A stretch of DNA of 64,000 bases from Antedon mediterranea (Eukaryota; Echinodermata; Crinoidea; Comatulida; Antedonidae), in contig NC_092673.1 of NCBI RefSeq assembly GCF_964355755.1, forward strand, positions 32,745,648 through 32,809,647, given 5' to 3'. The position numbers were made by a program, and so were the translations under genes. Numbering within the stretch: position 1 is the stretch's first letter; every line of letters begins with the position of its first letter. Positions 44,701-57,675 of the stretch are shown here, piece by piece. The notes beneath the pieces were generated by a model that saw nothing but the letters and a program-made list of their open reading frames with translations, had not been told where the DNA came from and made no database searches.

Positions 44701-46526
44701 GTGAGGAAATAAAAGCTGAACTAAATGACGCATTTACATCTTTTAAGAATAAAATTACTGGAAGAGCTAAATTCGATGTCGATATTAAAAGGTACAAAAC
44801 AGGTATCTATGAAAAAGCTAAGACGCTTGCCGACAAGTACCGAAATCAACAACTACCTGAGGTACAACTTAAAAAAGAATTCGCTACAAACTGGGAAACG
44901 TGGGTTTCAGACATACCAGGTGGTGATGAACACGTAGATGTACACAAGTCTTTTCCAGAGATTGCTGACAAATGTTTCTTAGAAAACGATAAATCGGAAG
45001 TTACAAGTATATTGCAGTCTAAGAACTTTGATACTGGCGTACTTGAAACGGATTTGTCTTTCGATACCAATCGCCCGGTTGAACAAAATAAAGCAATAAA
45101 AGTTGCTAAATCATTATTTAGTAAATTTGTGTTCGGTGGCAGTAAAGCACATGTGAATAACGCTAATAGTATTAAACAAAGCATTGTAGAGAAATTTAAA
45201 ACAAAAATCACAAAGCTTGAACAGAGCGGAAGAAGTTACACTGTACAACAAGGATGCGACCTTCTTAGCGACTTAGCAAATGAAATAGGAAAAATAGAAA
45301 TAGATGAGAAAGTTCACGTTACCGCGAAAGGAAAGATTCGAATAGCCTTGTGTAATTACAAGGTTAAACTCTTACCCATTTTGGCAAAGATGCAGGAACA
45401 CTACAAACGCGAAAATGACCCGAGAATATACATGGAGTGTCAAAAAGAAGGATTGTGGCAAATGTTCAAAGAAGAATGTGAAGATCTGCACATAATTGTT
45501 AAAGTGGCGTCGGCTACATCTCGATGGATTTCAAGTGCTATTAAAACAGCTCTTCCAGAGAAATGCAAACGTGGAGTAATTGACAAACTGAAAACCAACA
45601 AAGGTTTTTCTAGCAAGATGTCTCTCCATGCATGGATGCTGGTTGAAATAGCAGAAAAGGGCGATTTCCAATCATTTGAGAAGTACTTATCTGATCCAAT
45701 AAAATGCATCAAAACGTTCACATCTGAACAAATAGAGAAAATGTGTTTTCAGAAGAATGATAAAATCAGTAGTTCTGTAATACAAGATATATATCATAAT
45801 AAAGTTCAGGACATATTAAATGGATTAAAGGAAGCTATCCGTACATTAAGTGCGAAAGGTTCCATCACAATGAAATTATGGTGGCCAACCTTTCTTAGAC
45901 ACATTGATAAAGAGTTATGCGTCAAAACGGACATTATGTTTTTTGATGAGGACAGAGATCTGGATTTGAAAAGCCTTAGCGATACACTGTTATCGGAATT
46001 AAACAAAGTTGAAGATAAAATAATTAATGCATATGACGACAGAATAGTCAATGAAATAAGCAAATCTTGCTGTGAGTTCTTTACAGCTAATCTACTAGCT
46101 TGTCAGGAGGTGTGTCCATTTTGTAAAGCACTATGCGATCTTAATGGCCCACATGATCACCATCGGACAGATTGTCACAAACCGAAAGGGGTTGCCGGAT
46201 ATAGGTGGAAGAAGTCTGAAAAACTCAATTCAGATATATGCACAACTGCACTATTGTCTGATTATAGTTTTAGGAATCAACATACGAATGATGAATACAT
46301 TAACTACAGAAACTATAGGCCTAGAAGTGTAAATGACTACTACGCATCGTGGAAAATTGAACCACTGGGATGCGAGGCAGAGACGTTCTGGAAATGGTTC
46401 ATGGCAACATACAATACTGAACTTGCTGAACACCACAATGCTAAAGAGGCTGATATCCCAGCCGGATGGAATGATATTACAATGGAAGAAGCGAAGGATG
46501 ATATGAAAAAATGGTACGACATTTAA
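41781..46526 (+). pseudogene. VLIG-like very large GTPase copy 3, giant exon with one frameshift
   Basis: Acceptor AACTTCCAG at 41780; the exon continues the frame of 41611-41680 with TLDKKEDNIGIHQQIVEH then LGLNKYYPRKLTRED. The frame stops at 43068, then resumes from about 43056 in another frame to the TAA at 46524-46526. The break is at an A10 run (43040-43049); copies 1 and 2 have the equivalent E(T/M)KxEQH in one frame, so this is a 2-nt gain or 1-nt loss. In the second part (numbered from 43080), G1 GIQSSGKST is at 200-208. G3 reads NTKG (253-256) instead of DTEG. HQNVTD, FVISFKNSLEI, the cluster CQEVCPFCKALCDLNG with HDHHRTDCHKPKG (from 1008), and FWKWFMATYNTELAEHH are intact. Everything else is open, so the break could be an assembly error, a polymorphism, or recent inactivation. 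Confidence 0.82.
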
Positions 46527-46573
46527 ATAACCAACATGTATTGATCGATTGGTAAATTCCGACTATTCCTCTA
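46527..46573 (+). other. Very short native 3' flank of VLIG gene 3
   Basis: Only 47 bp lie between the stop codon and the foldback element. No AATAAA is seen here; candidate ATTAAA signals lie inside the element (about 46729, 47381). Confidence 0.5.
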
Positions 46574-47680
46574 TAGTCCATGGGATTTAGCTAAAAAATG
46601 ACCCTTTTCTCACACAAATTGCAAGAAAAGGTTTTTTTGATGAAATGTGTTCTTTAGACCCTACTGAACACATTTATCAACGTTAGGACATTTTTCGACA
46701 ACGGGAAGTAGCCTAATTTGCATAATTAAAAATGGCCGCCATTTTTAATAACGTACTCTGTATCTTGGAAACCGCTAGTCACAGATACTTAATTATGGTG
46801 TCAAAATCGTTAGAATATATGTTTTCATATTCACTTTATTGAAAAAGTTTGTCCAAAAATGAATGGAAGTGTTATTTCTAACATTATTGACCTTTGACAT
46901 TGAATTCTCATATCTCAGCAACCACTAATCGGAGATATACAAATTAGGGCTTGAATTGTTCAGAAACTACACATTTATATCCAGTCTAATGGCATGTTTT
47001 TGCAAAAAATGGCGGATTCTAACATTATTGACCTTTGACCTTGATTTATCATATCTTAGCAACCACTAATCTGAGAAACACACAATATGGCTCAAACTGT
47101 TCAAAAACTACATATTTATATTTAGTCTAATGGCATGTTTTTGCAAAAAATTGCCGATTCTAACATTATTTACCTTTGAACTTTGCACTACATAAAATCG
47201 CATAACTTTGAAAATATTGTACATATGAAATTATTTTTAGTGTCAAATTGTTCAAAACATACATGTTTCTATAGAGTCCAATGACACATTATGTCAAATA
47301 ATGGCCTATTGTATGGTTATTAACATTTGAACTATATTTGAAAAGGATTTAAACCCGGAATCTTCTTCATGTGGACATCCATTAAAACATGTGATTTTGG
47401 CACTCTAAAATGTAAGAGTTGTAACGTTGACTTATTATGTTTAGTTTAAAGTAGGCCATGGTACATTAAATTTATAAGCATAAACTATTGCATTCATCCA
47501 AAAACTGCCTACAAGTTTACACGTTTGTTTATTTTTAATTATGCAAATTAGGCTACTTCCTGTTGTCGAAAAATGTCCTAACGTTGATAAATGTGTTCAG
47601 TAGGGTCTAAAGAACACATTTCATCAAAAAAACCTTTTCTTGCAATTTGTGTGAGTTAAAAGTCTAAATCCCATGGACTA
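46574..47680. mobile_element. Foldback-type element with ~155-bp inverted ends
   Basis: Left arm 46574 to about 46733 starts TAGTCCATGGGATTTA and matches the reverse complement of about 47530-47680 almost throughout, including GATGAAATGTGTTCTTTAGA and CGTTAGGACATTTTTCGACA. The centre has about 2.5 copies of a ~141-bp tandem unit (TCTAACATTATTGACCTTTG at about 46877 and 47018, a weaker one near 47158). No coding frame. A CTA may be duplicated at the borders. It is a non-autonomous DNA transposon. Confidence 0.82.
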
Positions 47681-47859
47681 CTAGGCTCTATTGGACGTGC
47701 ACCTCTATGGTACCAACTTCATTATTGTGTATACATTTTTGTACGGTACAGTGACATGTAGGATATCCATGACATTTTGAATATTACTCTTTTTGTATAA
47801 TAACAGCAATTTTGGAAGATTGTCTAATAACATTACAAAATCATTCATGTCATTTATAC

Positions 47860-48156
47860 TGACGTTCCGCAAACTATGGGCCGTGGCCCAAATTTGGGAA
47901 GCGAAACACTTTTGAAGGGTCGCGGAGTGGCTTATGGAATTGTGAAAACAAACATGATTTGATGTTGCTGAAAATTCTTGATGTGCGCCTCGTTACCATA
48001 AAAAAAAATACAATGCAGTTTTTTGGGACCTAAAATGTTCTGAGGCTGAGGTGTCACGGACTTTCATTACCTTCATGTCGTTGATGCTGCTTGGGCCGCA
48101 GGTTGGTCCCGAGATGAGGATTTTAGCCCGCGAGATAAAAAGTTTGCGGAACGCTG
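47860..48156. mobile_element. hAT-type MITE with 8-bp target duplication
   Basis: Ends TGACGTTCCGCAAACT (left) and the complement of CAGCGTTCCGCAAACT (right) match in 13 of 16 positions. Flanking octamers ATTTATAC (47852-47859) and ATTTTTAC (48157-48164) agree at 7 of 8. A GTTCCGCAAACT-like end and 8-bp duplication are typical of the hAT superfamily. No transposase. Confidence 0.75.
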
Positions 48157-48309
48157 ATTTTTACAGTATCATACATTGAATTTTACAATAAATCCAGAAT
48201 ACATAATCCTATTAATAAAGGTGTTATATCAATGTTTACTTATTATGAGAGTTTTTAATTTTAATTTAATAAGACAACGACACAGTAACAGAACAATTCA
48301 ATATATAAT

Positions 48310-48741
48310 GTGACGGCATATCCATACGTTTTAATTTGATCATTGTCAATTATATTTTTCATTAAAACAATAATAAACCTACTTTGTAATAATTATTCAG
48401 TGATGAATGTTTTCAGTAATATTACTGTGCAAATTGTGTAATATTAAGTAATGTTAGCCTTATATATTACATTGCAACATCGTCTATAGTAAACCTTTTT
48501 CGCATATAAAAAGAGAAACAGTCATTTTGCTGTTACCACTACTCAAATTTAAATGTATATTTTAATTATTTTTTATTAATAAATGAATGAATGTATGAAT
48601 ATTTTGTTTAAATACAACATTGTAAATTTAGAATTAGATTTGCTTTATTAGGAAATAGTTACCTCAGCTTGAGATAGAAGAATATTTTCAAAATTATTGT
48701 TTCACATATAATTGTGTAACAATCATTCACCCACATTATTA
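48310..48741. repeat. Left part of the duplicated downstream flank
   Basis: Paralogous to about 26080-26530 downstream of VLIG copy 2; continues at 52213 after the minisatellite. Confidence 0.75.
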
Positions 48742-49581
48742 AATCCCTCTTATATTACTATTATCCACACTCGTACGTTGTATCCCTCGTATATTACTAT
48801 TATACACACTCGTACGTTGTATCCCTCGTATATTACTATTATCCACACTCGTACGTTGTATCCCTCGTATATTACTATTATCCACACTCGTACGTTGTAT
48901 CCACTCGTATATTACTATTATCCACACTCGTACGTTGTATCCCTCGTATATTACTATTATCCACACTCGTACGTTGTATCCCTCGTATATTACTATTATC
49001 CACATTCGTACGTTGTATCCCTCTTATATTACTATTATCCACACTCGTACGTTGTATCCCTCGTATATTACTATTATCCACACTCGTACGTTGTATCCCT
49101 CGTATATTACTATTATCCACACTCGTACGTTGTATCCCTCGTATATTACTATTATCTATACTCGTACGTTGTATCCACTCGTATATTACTATTATACACA
49201 CTCGTCGTACGTTGTATCCCTCGTATATTACTATTATCCACACTCGTACGTTGTATCCCTCGTATATTACTATTATCCACACTCGTACGTTGTATCCCTC
49301 GTATATTACTATTATCCACACTCGTACGTTGTATCCCTCGTATATTACTATTATCTATACTCGTACGTTGTATCCCTCGTATATTACTATTATCCACACT
49401 CGTACGTTGTATCCCTCGTATATTACTATTATCCACACTCGTACGTTGTATCCCTCGTATATTACTATTATCTACACTCGTACGTTGTATCCCTCGTATA
49501 TTACTATTATCCATACTCGTACGTTGTATCCACTCGTATATTACTATTATCCACACTCGTACGTTGTATCCTTCGTATATA

Positions 49582-49808
49582 AAGCTTGGTTCCCACTAGA
49601 ACGTAACGCAAGGACGTAAACGCAATTTAAGCTTGGTTCCCACTAGCGACGCAACGCAAGGACGTAACGCAACGCAAGTGAATTGACCAATCACAAGCGA
49701 TGGCTTATTGGCTTGTGATTGCTAACTGGTATGACTTCGCTTGTCATTGGTTAAAACGCTTGCGTTGCATTTACGTCCTTGCGTTACGTTCTAGTGGGAA
49801 CCAAGCTT
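49582..49808. mobile_element. Palindromic MITE inside the minisatellite, copy 1
   Basis: 227 bp. Ends AAGCTTGGTTCCCACTAG and GAACGTAACGCAAGGACG are perfectly inverted at the other side. It has a nested second AAGCTTGGTTCCCACTAG near 49629 and an internal CAATCACAAGC/GCTTGTGATTG hairpin. Inserted in a minisatellite unit within GTATATTA. Confidence 0.82.
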
Positions 49809-50200
49809 ACCTATTATCCACACTCGTACGTTGTATTCCTCGTATATTACTATTATCTATACTCGTACGTTGTATCCCTCGTATATTACTATTATCCACA
49901 CTCGTACGTTGTATCCCTCGTATATTACTATTATCCACACTCGTACGTTGTATCCCTCGTATATTACTATTATCTATACTCGTACGTTGTATCCCTCGTA
50001 TATTACTATTATCCACACTCGTACGTTGTATCCCTCGTATATTACTATTATCCACACTCGTACGTTGTATCCCTCGTATATTACTATTATCTACACTCGT
50101 ACGTTGTATCCCTCGTATATTACTATTATCCATACTCGTACGTTGTATCCACTCGTATATTACTATTATCCACACTCGTACGTTGTATCCTTCGTATATA

Positions 50201-50427
50201 AAGCTTGGTTCCCACTAGAACGTAACGCAAGGACGTAAACGCAATTTAAGCTTGGTTCCCACTAGCGACGCAACGCAAGGACGTAACGCAACGCAAGTGA
50301 ATTGACCAATCACAAGCGATGGCTTATTGGCTTGTGATTGCTAACTGGTATGACTTCGCTTGTCATTGGTTAAAACGCTTGCGTTGCATTTACGTCCTTG
50401 CGTTACGTTCTAGTGGGAACCAAGCTT
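50201..50427. mobile_element. Palindromic MITE inside the minisatellite, copy 2
   Basis: Apparently identical to 49582-49808 and exactly 619 bp away, with the same flanking variant units. It arose by duplication of a 619-bp block rather than by independent insertion. Confidence 0.82.
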
Positions 50428-52212
50428 ACCTATTATCCACACTCGTACGTTGTATTCCTCGTATATTACTATTATCCACACTCGTACGTTGTATCCACTC
50501 GTATATTACTATTATCCACACTCGTACGTTGTATTCCTCGTATATTACTATTATCCACACTCGTACGTTGTATCCCTCGTATATTACTATTATCCACACT
50601 CGTACGTTGTATTCCTCGTATATTACTATTATCCACACTCGTACGTTGTATCCCTCGTATATTACTATTATCCACACTCGTACGTTGTATCCCTCGTATA
50701 TTACTATTATCCACACTCGTACGTTGTATTCCTCGTATATTACTATTATCCACACTCGTACGTTGTATTCCTCGTATATTACTATTATCCACACTCGTAC
50801 GTTGTATCCCTCGTATATTACTATTATCCACACTCGTACGTTGTATCCCTCGTATATTACTATTATCCACACTCGTACGTTGTATTCCTCGTATATTACT
50901 ATTATCCACACTCGTACGTTGTATCCCTCGTATATTACTATTATCCACACTCGTACGTTGTATTCCTCGTATATTACTATTATCCACACTCGTACGTTGT
51001 ATCCCTCGTATATTACTATTATCCACACTCGTACGTTGTATTCCTCGTATATTACTATTATCTATACTCGTACGTTGTATTCCTCGTATATTACTATTAT
51101 CCACACTCGTACGTTGTATCCCTCGTATATTACTATTATCTATACTCGTACGTTGTATTCCTCGTATATTACTATTATCTATACTCGTACGTTGTATTCC
51201 TCGTATATTACTATTATCCACACTCGTACGTTGTATCCCTCGTATATTACTATTATCTATACTCGTACGTTGTATCCCTCGTATATTACTATTATCTATA
51301 CTCGTACGTTGTATCCCTCGTATATTACTATTATCCACACTCGTACGTTGTATCCCTCGTATATTACTATTATCTATACTCGTACGTTGTATCCCTCGTA
51401 TATTACTATTATCTATACTCGTACGTTGTATCCCTCGTATATTACTATTATCCACACTCGTACGTTGTATCCCTCGTATATTACTATTATCTATACTCGT
51501 ACGTTGTATCCCTCGTATATTACTATTATCCACACTCGTACGTTGTATCCCTCGTATATTACTATTATCTATACTCGTACGTTGTATCCCTCGTATATTA
51601 CTATTATCCACACTCGTACGTTGTATCCCTCGTATATTACTATTATCCACACTCGTACGTTGTATCCCTCGTATATTACTATTATCTATACTCGTACGTT
51701 ATATCCCTCGTATATTACTATTATCCACACTCGTACGTTGTATCCCTCGTATATTACTATTATCCACACTCGTACGTTGTATCCCTCGTATATTACTATT
51801 ATCCACACTCGTACGTTGTATCCCTCGTATATTACTATTATCCACACTCGTACGTTGTATCCCTCGTATATTACTATTATCCACACTCGTACGTTGTATC
51901 CCTCGTATATTACTATTATCCACACTCGTACGTTGTATCCCTCGTATATTACTATTATCCACACTCGTACGTTGTATCCCTCGTATATTACTATTATCTA
52001 TACTCGTACGTTGTATCCCTCGTATATTACTATTATCCACACTCGTACGTTGTATCCCTCGTATATTACTATTATCTATACTCGTACGTTGTATTCCTCG
52101 TATATTACTATTATCTATACTCGTACGTTGTATCCCTCGTATATTACTATTATCCACACTCGTACGTTGTATCCCTCGTATATTACTATTATCTATACTC
52201 GTACGTTGTATC

Positions 52213-53240
52213 CACTCGCAATTATCCATTCACATTTATTGTATCAATTCGTATATCATTAGCATTAGTTAACTTGCCGTGGTGAATTAACAAAATAGTT
52301 TTCAATTTTGTTGTTACCTTTGATTAACATAATTTGATTTCATTTCGTTGTTTTTTCTTATAAATTTCGTAATTAGGCCTACTATTTTTGTAAAGGCTAA
52401 TATAGGTCTAGTTGCATTTCATTATGATATTGTACTCTTATTGTTAATTTATACCTACATATTCTAGATTACCTATTATTATTGTATAATAATTATTCTT
52501 GTCATTTAATGTGTTAATTTAGTAGTGTTTGTGTAATGTTTACAAGTTTGTAGTAGACCTATATACGTTTAATTCTCTGTTTAGAAATGTTAATTTTAAT
52601 GACTTTGAAAAAAATAAGTAACAATTTTTAACTATTTTTGAGAAATGTTTGCAATTAGTTAAGCTTTGCCAGTTTATTGAAGAATTTATGAACAATAATT
52701 ATATTACATTGTATTACTGTTTCCTCGTGAGATCGCTTATAGTTGATCTTGCCACAGGTCTCTAGTTATTGTTTGTTATTTTACGTAGCGCCATCAGCGG
52801 GAGTTTTTTTTTTAAATATAGTATAGTTATGGCACGCCATTTATGCCAAAATGGTTTTCTTTTTTTATTAATAATTAAGCCGAATTGCCGTACGTCTAAA
52901 ACCTAGACTAGAGATCACTGTTTTACTCCGCCTCTGGTGTATCATCATAGCAGCCAGTATATTACTATATTCAAATTTGCATGTATGTATGTATGATTAA
53001 TTAATCGAAAATACTGTAGGTAGTTTAGGAGATGTGTTAATATTACTGCGTGTACTGCTGGGCATATAGGTTCAAATTAGTGGTAAAAGCCAATTAAATA
53101 GTCAATAATTGTATAAACTAAGTAAATTTGTTTGGTTTGAAAAATAAATAATGCTTTTAGAATTAGAATCACGTTCTGTGTGTGCTTTATTGGTTTATTG
53201 TGTTAGTATGAAGCAGTAAGTAGTGAAGAGACCAAAAAAA
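52213..53240. repeat. Right part of the duplicated downstream flank
   Basis: Matches about 26612-27560 in order, including TATCAATTCGTATATCAT, TTTAATGACTTTGAAAAAAA, ATGGCACGCCAT and CACGTTCTGTGTGTG. Indels disrupt every candidate frame, so it is non-coding. Confidence 0.75.
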
Positions 53241-56182
53241 CGATGAAGATACTGAAATGTATAAATTACTATACATTTATATCTTAATAGATAAATACAA
53301 AGTCACGGATTTAAAGTGTTACGATGTTAATTATGACGACGAGAGTGTACATTTGTGTGAAATTGTATGTATGTTGGGTTAAAACAGGGTGACCAGCGAT
53401 GAAAAACTAGGCGGCAGATAAAAATTAGGCCAGACGATGCTAGACAAAATTATGCCTAATCTCCACCAAAGAAACCATAGAAAATAAGGGAAATATGCTT
53501 GGCAAATGGATTTATGCCAGATTATGCTAGATTTTCGAAAATTATTTCTAGAATTAATGCTAGGTGGATCAAAATGATGCTAGTTAACATAATTATGCTA
53601 GATTTGCTCGCTATGAATTAAAATCAAAACTATATGTGTTTACATTATCGCATGAATGCTTGTTTTGTCCAAACCTAAATAATTCGGTACAATAAAGAAT
53701 TCTCCTGACGAGACATACTTATTTCTTAAACCTAGTCTCATTTGATTGGCTGTTTGAATGATGTGTATATTTGCTAAACTTTGATTGGTGCCTCTTCTAT
53801 CCTCTTACATATCTATAAACTTTACTGTCTGCTAACTTTACACTGCAATAACCTAAGTATGATCTGTGTAATGATCTTCTATCTAATACAACTTTTGGGG
53901 GATTTTCGTAATGATGATAATAATACATATGTCAATCGGTGTGTAATCAGCGACAACCATACATTAACACAGAAATTATCACATATTTTGAACAAATCAA
54001 ACAACGCAACCAGCATTGTTACAACGTCTGCAGAAGTTGACACAAGTTTGTTAGTGTGTTTGTGTTCAGGTTCTAATCAGCCAGAGTAAAACATACACGC
54101 AATATAATTTCAATACATATCAACTTTATACAGATATATTTGCTGAGTTTTCGGTCGCCGATAGTCTGTTTTCTTCTAATCAACCAACATCATTACAAAA
54201 CATTCCAAAGACGGCCAAGACGAATTCATATAATTCTTTTATTCAAAATTTTGTAGGCCTAAGATAGGCTTATATATATTTTAAAATATATGATCATAAA
54301 CAATAATCGTATACTAGCTATTGGTTATTTGGTTTTAAAAATAAATTGTGAATTATAATCACGTTCTTTGTGTAATTTCTTGGTTTATTGTGTTAGTATG
54401 AAGCATTAAGTATAGTGAGAAGACATAGAGATTAAATAAATAAATAATTTCTCTATGCTTGTAAATATATATTTCGATCTTACGACAACAATGACGACGA
54501 CAATAATGCAGACAACATTAAAACTAAACCTTAAAAAAAAACAAATGTGCCTGACAAAATAATTCCAAACGAAACGTGATGTGTGACGACTAAAACAAAT
54601 CAACGGGATGGCTTTCACCACTTTATTTAAGAAAAGTCACTGAAACTAATTTGAACATGACGATAAATAGAACGCTATAGAAGAAAATAATGCTGAGGGG
54701 AAGAAGGGGAGGGGGTGAATTATAATCCTTTTAAAAGTTTAAAATGAAGAGTGGAAAAAAAGTGAAAAAAACCAGCGAAAAAAAATCGTAAACAACTGCT
54801 GGATTTGAAGGCTTTGTCAATCACCTTTGAAGTTGATTTTAATATGACATGTGAGTATACAGTTCACCACAACTCAACATAGTACATTAAGTGCAGGAGA
54901 AGAATTTACGGTATCTCTACTGTTGTTAAGTCGTAACACCGTAGTATATTTTGTGGTGGTTGGTGCATGTCCATAAGTGTTATACATTTTGTCTGAACTG
55001 TTATGTTGGCTTTTTTAAAATAAAACAAACTCATTCTGGGTTTAAACGATTGTTTTATTATCACATGAATGCTTATTCACGTGCTTCCAACATGAAACAG
55101 TTAAAGACATTATAATTAACTTAATAATGGGTGCTGATGCTAGCAAACACATTCTCATTTGATTGGCTGATTGAATGACGTGTAATTATTTGCTGCAATC
55201 TGATTGGCTTGGCTTTTTTTCGCTAGAATCATTGACATTAGAGATTACTGTCTGTTAACATGACACTGCAATTAACAAGTTATAACTTGTGTAATTCTCC
55301 GAGAAAAACTTTTGGGTGGATTTCTTGTAATTACACCCAATCTGGGTGTAATCAGACGCTACACCTACACCCACGGCTAATAAGCAAACATTAACACAGA
55401 AATTCAACGTTATAACATTTGGAACAAATCAAACAAAGCAACCAGCATTGTTGCAAAACATACGAATTCGTATCAGTTTTGCAATCGAAGAAAACGTTCA
55501 TCACGGGTTGATATAATATTCAAAATCTACCAACTTTATACAGACTTTAATATTTTTTGTTCACCAAAAATTAATGATAACTCAACCAAAGTATAATCAA
55601 CAAACATCATTACAAAGCATCAAGAAGTTACCGAAAGTTTTTTTTATCAGTCCTATAGTTCTGATTATACGACGCAAATTGTTATTGAGAATGTGCTTTT
55701 AATCTCCCTCAGTAACTGTGCTTTCTTAAAAGAAATAACCATGACGAAAACACTTACCCAATCTACAAAAAAATCCATTTAGACAGACATTCACCCTTCC
55801 AAAAGGAAAATGAAATGTGGGTTTGGTTCTTAAAATTACAATCAAAATTAATATGTACAGAATTATTAAGGATCTTAAGATCAAGGTAAACATTTAGCTG
55901 AATTGATTGGCTTAGTTTCGTGAGAGATCAAAACGCACAAAACAATGATGGAACCTTTCTATACAATTGACATGAACCAAGCTAATTGTTATAATTAACA
56001 GAACCGAAATCAAGAGAAGGTCGAATTAACGTCTGATAAAGAGAAATGTTGGTTTGGGGTGAAGATCTTTACAGTTTCTACACATGAGTCCCAACATACG
56101 GTTTACCTTTTAACGGGTTCGTTAACATGAACAGACAAATTATGTTTAGATTCAACATAAACCCTAAGAACTTTTTGGTTTT

Positions 56183-56250
56183 CCATCCTGTAATTGGCGA
56201 GTTACTCGCTGTTGGATGAGTATGAAGAAGAAGAAGAAGAAGAAAAAAAG
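56183..56250 (+). mobile_element. Retroposon 3' tail with GAA repeat
   Basis: CCATCCTGTAATTGGCGAGT, TACTCGCTGTTGGATGAG, TATGAA, then GAA repeats. The same 3' end as on the minus strand at 19663-19735. Confidence 0.6.
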
Positions 56251-57544
56251 AAGGGTTTACAAAGTCGCTAAACTGTCGGCCTTAGATACTATAACTGCTG
56301 CTTGCTTTAGCTTATGAATGAGTAGTCCTCATGGGACGTAGCTGGCTATAGCAGCAGCGGGAAAAATAATAAGACCTTTCTTAAGAGTAATACCTACGAT
56401 TTTACACTTCTCGGGGTTGAGTTCCAATCCAATTAATTTCGATTGGCTTTCTTCTAGGTGAAAGTATGACGCCTAAGCGATGCCTATAATTTTGTGCAAT
56501 CCAACAAGTTTGACATTAACATGTCATTAAATTGTAAAGTGAAATTAAGTCAAATCGAAGCAAATTACTTTATATTTACAGTATTCTTTTCAACATCACA
56601 TCTTAGTATGACTTCTACGCTGAAATAACAAGTTCTTCGATATTCTGTTTTTTGTAATGATATATGTCAATTTAACTGTAACAGCGACAATCTGTTTTAC
56701 AACGTTATACTAATCAACGTTTTTACTAGCTAGTTAACTAACTAAAGTTTTACGATGTTAAGACAACAATAACAATAACATTGACAGATAAACCTTTAAA
56801 AAGATGAAAACACAATCCAACTTAAAAAATAACAACAAACGAAACAACGAAATAAAGTGACGACTCAGAAAATACCATCGGGATGTTATATTATAACACT
56901 TCACTGACACTAAATTGAACATGATAATAAAGAGAACGCTAAAGAAGAAAACAATGTTATGGTTAAGTGGGTTTTGGTGTGTTATACTCCTTTTAAATGG
57001 TCGAAAGGGAGAGTAAAAAGGGGAGTGGAAATGAAGGGGAAGAAAACCAGAGAAAAAAGATTAGACAATTGTAGAGTTTGAAAGCTTTGACTATCACATT
57101 TAACGTTGAGTTGAATTGAATACGCCATGAGATACAGTTAACCACAACTCAATTTTAAAGTCGTAATACCGTAGAATGACGAGAAAGAAGGATAAGGTTA
57201 GTATGTATAGTGTACATTTATTGTGTAAAATGTTATGTTATTTATATGATGATATGATTATATTTCATGAATTTTGCCCAAAATGAAATAGTTAAAGAAA
57301 ATAATTCACTTGACGATGTGTGTTGATATTTTAGCAAACCTATATTCTCATTTGATTGGCTGCTTGAATGACATGTAAATTTGCTGCAATTTGATTGGCT
57401 TGCCTTTTTTTTCGCTGAATCAGTGACATTTGTAATTACTGTCTATGGACGTTAATGACCTGCGTGATGATCTTCTATCAAGAAAAACTTTTGGATGATT
57501 GTTGTAATGATAATAATTATGTCAACACCTACACCTAAGGATTT

Positions 57545-57675
57545 AAATTTCATTTCATTTCATTTATTTCACTTTATAAATATATAAATATAAAGTGGAG
57601 GAGCCTAAAAGAAAGCAAAGCTTGTGGTGAATAGGCTCCTCAAAACAAAACAAATAAAATATAAATAAAAATCAA
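57545..57675. mobile_element. Short retroposon insertion with ATTTC repeat and hairpin
   Basis: TTTCATTTCATTTCATTTAT at the left, then a GAGGAGCCTA...TAGGCTCCTC stem at about 57597-57642. It interrupts a conserved repeat unit that is continuous at 55370-55400 (CACGGCTAATAAGC...AACACAGAAAT), which marks its borders. Confidence 0.55.

Larger units (their letters stand above)
48742..52212. repeat. 39-bp minisatellite, about 78 units
   Basis: Unit: CCCTCGTATATTACTATTAT then CCACACTCGTACGTTGTAT. Variant positions are CCACA against CTATA, and CCCTCG, TCCTCG or CACTCG. The array is split into 48742-49581, 49809-50200 and 50428-52212 by two copies of a 227-bp MITE. Since 39 is a multiple of 3, the unit stays open in several frames on both strands and yields spurious long open frames (repeats such as PSYITIIHTRTLY); these are not genes. 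The duplicate locus at about 26530-26612 has only about two units, so the array expanded after the segmental duplication. Confidence 0.93.

Noticed and set aside
48712-52285. Very long open frames on both strands (up to about 650 codons)
   Set aside because: They are translations of the 39-bp minisatellite, which stays open because 39 is a multiple of 3. Several frames and both strands are open at once and the peptides are pure repeats.
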